IMG/VR virus record: IMGVR_UViG_3300010885_012199
Coordinates: 1 to 26,238 of that record
DNA from: a virus
Length of the DNA stretch: 26,238 nt
Direction: 5' to 3' (one strand)
Within the stretch, counting starts at the first letter, position 1, and each line of letters begins with the position of its first letter. Below, one piece after another: positions 21,136-26,238 of the stretch. A program made the position numbers and the translations under genes. The notes under the pieces were generated by a model. The model ran no database searches. It was not told the DNA's origin and was given only the letters and a program-made list of their open reading frames with translations.

Positions 21136-21401
21136 TATTCGTTCTCCTCATATATTGCGGCTACCGCACCTGATTCTATGATCCACAAGGCTTCGTTTTC
21201 GTGCTTTACTGGCACCGTATGGTTCCAATTTACCACAATTTTGGTGCCTAAAGGTAGCGGTTCTTCTACCCGGGGGCCAATACTAACAACTTCTGCCAAT
21301 TGTGTGTCTTCTGTTGATCGAAGTATGATGCCACCAGCTGACGCCATGGTCAATTCTACTGGTCGAATTACGTATCTAGTGCCTGTTGCTTGTAATGTCA
21401 T
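21135..21401 (-). CDS. groES: GroES-like co-chaperonin (88 aa)
   Basis: Phage co-chaperonins such as T4 gp31 replace host GroES so that GroEL can fold the capsid protein. The sequence has the Cpn10 layout: strand VIRPVE (11-16), the mobile loop with SAGGIIL (21-27, matching the GGIVL contact triad of GroES), AEVVSIGPRV, PLGTKIVVNW and a C-terminal strand GAVAAIYEENE. It is 88 aa, against about 97 for GroES. The start overlaps the HNH gene stop (ATGA) with GGAG 9 nt upstream. The likely client is the major capsid protein, by analogy with T4. Confidence 0.88.
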   Translation of the reverse strand: MTLQATGTRYVIRPVELTMASAGGIILRSTEDTQLAEVVSIGPRVEEPLPLGTKIVVNWNHTVPVKHENEALWIIESGAVAAIYEENE

Positions 21402-21970
21402 TTTTTATCTCCTTTGATTTGATCGGGTAATGGTAGCCAACGATAGGTATTTCGAAACGAAGCTTTCATTGTGTAAGCACGTCGAATTGGCAAGTTGTAT
21501 TTGGCAGCTATTTGTTTTGGTGGCATGGTTCGCACAGCTTGTATTTCCTCTTCGGAATAACGGTACTTGCGATTGTGTTGTTTGTGATTGTAGGGATTGC
21601 CTGCAGGCCTACCAGTTTTGATACCATCACGTGCCATGTCCAACACTTTTTGCCGTTGTGTGCCTTCGAATAAATGGTCAGGATTCACACAATCTCTTCT
21701 ATGGCATGAGTGATTGGCATTCATACCTGGGGCTATAGGCCTACCCAGTTTGATTGTGAGAGCCATTCTGTGTCCAGTGACCATCTTGTATTTGTCTGTC
21801 ACAATGTGTCTGGCTCCCATGAATGGATAACCAATGTTGTTTTTTACACCAGTCCATATGATGCAGTCTGATCCCGCAGGGTCTGGTTCACATCTAGATT
21901 CAAAGCGTTCCAGGTTGATCATGAAGTCACCTGCACGATAATTAAATTGTCTATCTCTATGTTTGGTCAT
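21398..21970 (-). CDS. HNH homing-type endonuclease (190 aa)
   Basis: A freestanding HNH nuclease: CIIWTGVKNNIGYPF, GHRMALTIKLGRP, then NHSCHRRDCVNPDHLFEGTQ (86-105), which holds the H-N-H metal-binding and catalytic residues (H87 or H90, N96, H99) and paired Cys. The C terminus (YSEEEIQAVRTMPPKQIAAK, then AYTMKASFRNTYRWLP) looks like a small helix-turn-helix of the kind attached to homing endonucleases. Such genes cut intron-less or insertion-less alleles and spread between phages. The start at 21970 has AAGGA 6 nt upstream. It stands at the divergent junction with the GNAT gene, and GroES follows with overlap, so it may have inserted ahead of an existing operon. Confidence 0.8.
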   Translation of the reverse strand: MTKHRDRQFNYRAGDFMINLERFESRCEPDPAGSDCIIWTGVKNNIGYPFMGARHIVTDKYKMVTGHRMALTIKLGRPIAPGMNANHSCHRRDCVNPDHLFEGTQRQKVLDMARDGIKTGRPAGNPYNHKQHNRKYRYSEEEIQAVRTMPPKQIAAKYNLPIRRAYTMKASFRNTYRWLPLPDQIKGDKK

Positions 21971-22006
21971 TGCAGTTCCTTAAAAATAATGTTACAATAA
22001 GTATAA

Positions 22007-22022
22007 CATAAATATATTTATA
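22007..22022. promoter_or_regulatory. Palindromic divergent late-type promoter
   Basis: ATAAATATATTTAT (22008-22021) is a perfect 14-bp palindrome, so each strand carries the element: CATAAATA on plus, TATAAATA on minus. Predicted leaders are about 21 nt to the GNAT ATG (22041) and 39 nt to the HNH ATG (21970). The two ribosome sites are near copies: AAGGAACTGCA before HNH and AAGGAACTGAA before GNAT. Confidence 0.5.
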
Positions 22023-22040
22023 CTGCAACAAGGAACTGAA

Positions 22041-22559
22041 ATGATTTTAGAACGATATGCACCATCCAAAAAAGACACATGGACTTGGCGCCTGGCAAAC
22101 CTAACAGACATTGATCGAATAGTGGCCATATCACAACAACCTTTATGGGATGAAGTGGTGGCTATCAGCCGTTTTGATACTGATCTGTTTGCCAAAAATT
22201 TAAGCCTAGGTATAGTAAGACAAGCATTCAATCAGTTTGATGAACAAATTATTGTGGCCGAAGAAAACGATCAACTCATTGCTTGGGCTTGGTTGGTACG
22301 TGGTTCATATACCACATACAGTCGAGATGAAATGGCCGACGGCAGATTCAGTCATGTGGCAGTTGATTTGCCTATACGTAAAAAAATTACCTTGCTGGCA
22401 CAAATCATTCAACAATGGGTGTTATGGGCAACCATGTGCGGTATACCGGTCATACACAGCAGTACCATGCGTATTGAACAACAGGCTTTTTTACGCCTGC
22501 ATGAACAGGCAGGATTTATCATAAGAGGCATTTCAGCATTTTATAGGATACCAAAATGA
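22041..22559 (+). CDS. GNAT-like acetyltransferase (172 aa)
   Basis: The pattern is that of small phage GNAT-fold proteins: WTWRLANLTDIDRIVAISQ (N-terminal strand and helix), IIVAEENDQLIAWAWLVRG (the central strands), FSHVAVDLPIRKKITLLAQII (where GNAT proteins bind acetyl-CoA) and IHSSTMRIEQQAFLRLHEQAGFIIRGISAFYR at the C terminus. The usual acetyl-CoA loop (R/QxxGxG/A) is not evident, so enzymatic activity is uncertain. The gene lies on the plus strand, opposite to its surroundings. The ribosome site AAGGAAC is 6 nt upstream. It overlaps the next gene by 4 nt (ATGA). The substrate is unknown. Confidence 0.65.
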   Translation: MILERYAPSKKDTWTWRLANLTDIDRIVAISQQPLWDEVVAISRFDTDLFAKNLSLGIVRQAFNQFDEQIIVAEENDQLIAWAWLVRGSYTTYSRDEMADGRFSHVAVDLPIRKKITLLAQIIQQWVLWATMCGIPVIHSSTMRIEQQAFLRLHEQAGFIIRGISAFYRIPK

Positions 22560-22768
22560 AAGATAGAACAGTAAGTGTTAAATGGAAACCAGAACCACAA
22601 GACGGTCCGGTAATAGATATGGCCAACATAAGAATAGAAATAGATGAAGATGAACCTGAACGGGTTTGGATTTGGATGATAGAAAACGGTGTCAAGGTTG
22701 AAGGTGGTAGCTTCAGCCTAGAAGAATTTATGCACGTTGTATTGGCCTACTACAACAGCCGTTATTGA
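22556..22768 (+). CDS. Hypothetical acidic protein (70 aa)
   Basis: Not recognised. Composition: basic start (MKDRTVSVKWKPEPQDG), then an acidic strand-rich body (IRIEIDEDEPERVWIWMIEN) and a helix at the end (LEEFMHVVLAYYNSRY). It is coupled to the GNAT gene by an ATGA overlap. Its last codons overlap the end of the opposite-strand 51-aa gene by 7 nt (22762-22768), so the two operons converge without any terminator between them. Confidence 0.65.
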   Translation: MKDRTVSVKWKPEPQDGPVIDMANIRIEIDEDEPERVWIWMIENGVKVEGGSFSLEEFMHVVLAYYNSRY

Positions 22769-22917
22769 CTTTGTACTAGTTTTTTTAATTCAATAATTAA
22801 ATCTTCAATTCTATTCAGTCTGCGATCAGTTTGATCCAGTCGATCCAACAAGGTGTTGTAACGTTGCTCACATTCGGCTAGATGATCTTCCAGGGAAAAT
22901 TTAAGCAGTTGTCCCAT
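22762..22917 (-). CDS. Small coiled-coil protein (51 aa)
   Basis: A short gene read on the minus strand: MGQLLKFSLEDHLAECEQRY, then NTLLDRLDQTDRRLNRIEDL, then IIELKKLVQSQ. Leucine and isoleucine recur with heptad spacing from residue 20 on, so a parallel coiled coil is probable. There is no membrane segment, which argues against holin or spanin. The ATG overlaps the Dps stop as TAATG, so it is translated together with Dps. No family is recognised. Confidence 0.65.
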   Translation of the reverse strand: MGQLLKFSLEDHLAECEQRYNTLLDRLDQTDRRLNRIEDLIIELKKLVQSQ

Positions 22918-23396
22918 TAGTCGTCCGTGTCTGGATCTTCTTCTGTGTCAGTGTCACGATCTAGTGTGGCTTCAATCATCCAACGGAACTTGGACAACAC
23001 AGCAACTTGATCCTGTGCAAAATTGGCAATGTCAATGTAGTTGACTTCTTCAGCAGCTTCGTTCAAATCCACATATTGATTGATCATGGTTTCTAATGTT
23101 TCCAACACCTGTTCAAACAGGTCTTCACTATCACCCACAGCAGCTTGATCAGCAACAGGACTAGACATGGTCACTGTCATTAGGTCCACTGGCATCATGG
23201 CACGTACTGTGCGTAGCTTTTCAGCTAGCACATCAATGTTGCCTTGAAAGTACTCATACACTTTTTGTAGCAGTTTATGGTCTGCATAAAAATTACGTCC
23301 TTGGATATTCACATGTGCCACATGGCTACGATAGTAACTGACAAAATTGCCTGAAAATGTATCTTCTAGTACCAATTGTAAATTTTTAATGTTCAT
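22917..23396 (-). CDS. Dps-like ferritin with complete ferroxidase motif (159 aa)
   Basis: Dps proteins form 12-subunit shells that oxidise and store iron and protect DNA from peroxide. Residues SHVAHVNIQGRNFYADHKLL (24-43) match the Dps signature HxNxxGxNFxxxH. H28, H40, D55 and E59 reproduce the exact spacing of the E. coli Dps ferroxidase site (H51, H63, D78, E82), so the site is complete. A four-helix layout fits the length, close to E. coli Dps (167 aa). The N terminus lacks the lysine-rich DNA-binding tail; the C terminus is strongly acidic (DTDTEEDPDTDD), which argues against direct DNA binding. AGGAAC lies 5 nt before the ATG. It follows virion protein genes with an 8-nt gap. The fold is well supported; the role is inference. 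Confidence 0.8.
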   Translation of the reverse strand: MNIKNLQLVLEDTFSGNFVSYYRSHVAHVNIQGRNFYADHKLLQKVYEYFQGNIDVLAEKLRTVRAMMPVDLMTVTMSSPVADQAAVGDSEDLFEQVLETLETMINQYVDLNEAAEEVNYIDIANFAQDQVAVLSKFRWMIEATLDRDTDTEEDPDTDD

Positions 23397-23404
23397 TTCT
23401 GTTC

Positions 23405-24085
23405 CTATCTATATTGTTGAGAATACTGTTGCAGTTCTTGTGGAGTCCAAGGTCTACCAGTTGTTGGATTAATTTCCATACCACGCATAGGACCTGTTTG
23501 TGGAAACTGTGCACCATAATTTTGGCCTACGTTACCTGGCATTACCATAGCACCAGCACCTGTGGCCACACGAGCGGCTGGAGCATATTTGCTGGCCATT
23601 GCAGCCATTCTTTCAAGAAAGGTAGCACCTTGTGCTGCTGCTGGACCACCCACTGGTGGTTGAGCCGCTGGAGCACCTTGTGGTGCAGTTGGATTATACG
23701 GTTGACTTAGTGCTTTGTCAAATGCTGGATTTGCTCCACCTGTAAAAGTACTTGGCGGTGGCATTTTTGTTTGTTTATATGCATCAATGCCCTTTTTAAG
23801 TGCATAACCAATACCGGCTGCTGGTAAACCATATTTGGCCACATCATATCCAGCTTGTAAACCGCCAGCTTGTATAGTTGCAGTTTCTTCAGCACCGCGA
23901 TCAACCCAAGGTGTTGCCGGTGTTTGTACAGTGGTAGTTGACATTGGACCTGTGCCTTGTGGCTGTAATGCTGTTTCACGCACAGGTTGAGGATTTAAAA
24001 AAGCCTGTATTTGTTCATCACTGTAACCATCGGCACGTGCTGCTTGAATCTGACTCTGTAAGTCCTGTGTAGGCATTTTGTCCAT
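23405..24085 (-). CDS. Probable virion-associated protein (226 aa)
   Basis: The protein begins MDKMPTQDLQSQIQAARADG and continues YSDEQIQAFL, a short helix-turn element (AR..GYSDeqI..fL) that recurs in phage internal virion proteins. The rest is A/P/Q/G-rich with a short hydrophobic helix around LPAAGIGYALKKGIDAYK. I chose ATG 24085, which overlaps the stop of the preceding gene (TAATG) and has AAGGA 13 nt upstream; the longer frame from 24145 lies inside that gene. Its position after the transglycosylase protein suggests an internal or ejection protein. No catalytic motif is visible. Confidence 0.7.
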   Translation of the reverse strand: MDKMPTQDLQSQIQAARADGYSDEQIQAFLNPQPVRETALQPQGTGPMSTTTVQTPATPWVDRGAEETATIQAGGLQAGYDVAKYGLPAAGIGYALKKGIDAYKQTKMPPPSTFTGGANPAFDKALSQPYNPTAPQGAPAAQPPVGGPAAAQGATFLERMAAMASKYAPAARVATGAGAMVMPGNVGQNYGAQFPQTGPMRGMEINPTTGRPWTPQELQQYSQQYR

Positions 24086-26238
24086 TATAAAGATTGTCCT
24101 TCTTTTTTCTTGATATGTTGATCCAATGGTTTCAAATATCTCCAATTGCCTGCTTGTGGATCGTATTCAGGCACAGGATAAAGTTTATATCCTTCACGTA
24201 TGGCGCCTGGACCTGATCCGTTTTCTTGAATAAATTTTAAACGTGCTTCAGTAACTTCACGATAAGATTTGATCAATTGTGATTGATGAGCACGGAAGTC
24301 ACGATCAAATGCAGTAGCATTACTGGCAGTATTATTTGGACTTGCTGCCAAATCTGCTTTGTAACGTTGTATATCTGCATTAAACTGACTTTGTGCCATC
24401 ATGTTGTAAGCACCCAACATTGGAGCACGAGTGATATCTACGTTACGAGCACGGTTGGCTTGTTGTTCGGCATCACTAACACTTCCAGGACCTGCTGTTT
24501 CACGCAGAGTCTGTCCAGCGATTTGAGCATTAAGAGAATTGTATTCTTGTAACGCACTTTTAACTGCTGGACTAACATTCAATTCAGCAATACGTTTGCT
24601 AGCATCTTGATCTGGCAACAATTTACCAGTAAAGATATCACGAATAATAGTTAATTTTTGATTGCCAGTATTTTCATTGGCAGCATTATACAAACCAGTA
24701 ATTTGTTCAGCAACTTTTTTACCTGTTGTGGGATCATCACGATTTAAAATATCAAATTGCATTTTACGATTGTTAGATACAATTTCGCCTTTGCCAGCAT
24801 TGTCACGATATTCTGTATCAATAATTTTGTTAAACGATTCAGTACGTTTTTCTGCAATGTTGGCTGCTCTTTTTTGCTCATACACAGGAATGTTAGCACT
24901 GGCACTTGGAATGTTTACAGCAGGTGCAGGAGCAGGAGCAGCAGTTGAAACAGGAGTTGTAGGCATAGCACCTGGAGCACCTGGTGTAGTTACAGCACCT
25001 GGAGTACTTGGTGGCATTTGTGTAGGCATACCAGGCAACGGTGTATTTACAAATCCTTCTGCAGCTTGTTCACCTTGTTTACCAGCACCACGACCAGCGT
25101 AGGCAGCAGCTGCCTGTTGTTCAATAGGACCACTTACACCTGTTGGATTGAGTCTACGTGCTTCTTCAGGTGATGCCAAACGATTGGTTCCAGCTTCACG
25201 AAACACCGGAGCACGTCCTGGTCTGCGTTCTAAGATCCAGTTGCCAGCAACACCTTGTGCTGCTTGTACAACATTGCCTTGTGCATCACGCACTTCAGAT
25301 CGATAGAATGGATCTTTGTAAACTGTAGCACCTTGTTCAACACCTTTGACTGCAGCACCACCAAATCTAATTAGTTCTTTGGCTGACAATTCTTTACCAT
25401 TTTGGTCAATGCCATACAAAGGCATACCATTAGAAGCACGTTGTATCAATGCAACTGTACCATCGTCTAAAGTATTTTGTTCCCAAACACGTCCAGCACC
25501 TAATTTTTCTTGTTCACTTCGTGCTAGATCATTTAGACCTAGACGACCATACAAATAGGCTAAAACATAACTGCCTTCGTTGTTGCGACTTTTGAATGCT
25601 TTTTCAATGGCAGCTTGATCACCAGAATCAACTTTACGAACAGCATCTTGTTCATCTCTTCGGTTTTTCAACAATTCAAATGCTTGTCTGCTGGCCGCAA
25701 CTTTGGCAAAACTTGGAGCATTTGGATCTTCAGATAATTTTTGTAATTCAACGGGATTGTTTAAATTGTTAACAACTTGTTTGCCGTAATATTCGTGCCA
25801 ATTGGCTTCGGTAGCAGTTTGTCCAGTCACATCTTGATATGTGCCTTGTGCCACTGCATCACCTGCAATAGGTGGAACTGTGGTAGATGGAGCATTTGTG
25901 CCAACCACTGCAGGAGTTGTTTGACCAGGTTGAAAGCCTACCTTTTGCAAGTAGCCTTGTGTTTCTTGTGGCAGTTGGCTGACATTTAATTGTCCAGCAT
26001 TGGCCTGCATGTTTTGTCCCACACGTCCTGGACCAGCATTGTAAGCCGCTACTGCGGCTGCAGGTTGTCCTGGAAAACGCTGTTGCATTGCATTGTAATA
26101 GTTCTGTCCAAAATTACGATTCAATTCAGGATTGCTTAGTAGTTGTTGTGCTGTGGCTTGATCTCTATTGGCCACTGGCATGCCACGTTGCTGTGCCATG
26201 TCAAAAATACTAGGAACACCATAACCTGGTTGCATAGC
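24085..26238 (-). CDS. Internal virion protein with lytic transglycosylase domain, 5'-truncated
   Basis: The frame is open to the right edge: 717 sense codons, the first being GCT. The N-terminal part in view is the end of a lytic transglycosylase (SLT) domain: QPGYGVPSIFDMAQQRG, a helix, then AAAVAAYNAGPGRV, the classic A.AYNAGPG signature. The catalytic glutamate lies before the window. Phages carry this domain in ejection proteins that cut peptidoglycan during DNA entry. The rest is helical, with a P/G/T-rich linker (about residues 395-445) and a conserved-looking C-terminal half (GQTLRETAGPGSVSD). The stop is TAA, overlapping the next start. The role is well supported; the length is unknown. 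Confidence 0.88.
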   Translation of the reverse strand, partial: AMQPGYGVPSIFDMAQQRGMPVANRDQATAQQLLSNPELNRNFGQNYYNAMQQRFPGQPAAAVAAYNAGPGRVGQNMQANAGQLNVSQLPQETQGYLQKVGFQPGQTTPAVVGTNAPSTTVPPIAGDAVAQGTYQDVTGQTATEANWHEYYGKQVVNNLNNPVELQKLSEDPNAPSFAKVAASRQAFELLKNRRDEQDAVRKVDSGDQAAIEKAFKSRNNEGSYVLAYLYGRLGLNDLARSEQEKLGAGRVWEQNTLDDGTVALIQRASNGMPLYGIDQNGKELSAKELIRFGGAAVKGVEQGATVYKDPFYRSEVRDAQGNVVQAAQGVAGNWILERRPGRAPVFREAGTNRLASPEEARRLNPTGVSGPIEQQAAAAYAGRGAGKQGEQAAEGFVNTPLPGMPTQMPPSTPGAVTTPGAPGAMPTTPVSTAAPAPAPAVNIPSASANIPVYEQKRAANIAEKRTESFNKIIDTEYRDNAGKGEIVSNNRKMQFDILNRDDPTTGKKVAEQITGLYNAANENTGNQKLTIIRDIFTGKLLPDQDASKRIAELNVSPAVKSALQEYNSLNAQIAGQTLRETAGPGSVSDAEQQANRARNVDITRAPMLGAYNMMAQSQFNADIQRYKADLAASPNNTASNATAFDRDFRAHQSQLIKSYREVTEARLKFIQENGSGPGAIREGYKLYPVPEYDPQAGNWRYLKPLDQHIKKKEGQSL

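Noticed and set aside
24085-24145. Upstream start of the 226-aa gene at 24145
   Set aside because: It lies inside the preceding gene and has no ribosome site, whereas ATG 24085 has AAGGA and a TAATG junction.

Overview
The window is a piece of a tailed double-stranded DNA phage genome (or an uncultured phage contig). It has both terminase subunits, portal, scaffold, major capsid protein, a head-tail adaptor, tail fibres and a transglycosylase-bearing internal virion protein, and no bacterial housekeeping gene. The large P22-type portal, the SU10-type (DUF5309-like) capsid protein and the absence of tail-tube or tape-measure genes point to a podovirus. GroES, GNAT and Dps genes together with this head module are familiar from aquatic phages, so a marine or freshwater origin is my inference; the host cannot be named from this sequence.

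Layout. Nearly everything reads on the minus strand, so transcription runs from right to left. From the right edge: a 5'-truncated internal virion protein with a lytic transglycosylase domain (24085-26238), a virion-associated-looking protein, a Dps-type ferritin with an intact ferroxidase motif, and a 51-aa coiled-coil protein. A two-gene plus-strand island (GNAT-like acetyltransferase and a 70-aa protein, 22041-22768) follows; it overlaps the minus block tail to tail and shares a palindromic divergent promoter region with an HNH endonuclease gene. The next minus-strand block is HNH endonuclease, GroES-like co-chaperonin, 91-aa protein, 56-aa protein, a structured intergenic region, 81-aa protein, archaeo-eukaryotic-type primase and VirE-type helicase. 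This is the replication and host-takeover part. At 17752-17905, just past the helicase, lies a 45-nt pure A/T tract inside a long inverted repeat, next to five copies of ATAGTCGC: a good candidate replication origin.

Left of this is the packaging and morphogenesis block: 99-aa protein, putative small terminase, 622-aa Q/P/G-rich protein, five small or medium genes, an 89-aa gene, a 212-aa conserved-looking gene, large terminase, portal, 117-aa protein, scaffold, major capsid protein followed by a strong terminator, 201-aa protein, adaptor, a repeat-rich 1047-aa fibre and a glycine-rich adhesin cut by the left edge. Genes are tightly packed, with many ATGA or TAATG overlaps, so translational coupling is likely.

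The most interesting regulatory signal is a family of [C/G]NTAAATA elements, including five exact CATAAATA copies, at intergenic junctions. They resemble T4-type late promoters (TATAAATA). In four genes exactly five bases separate the element from ATG, which would put the predicted transcription start on the A of the start codon, giving leaderless mRNAs. Three short genes (51, 52 and 56 aa) and two TTG-started genes were recognised by reading frame, ribosome binding site and junction geometry.
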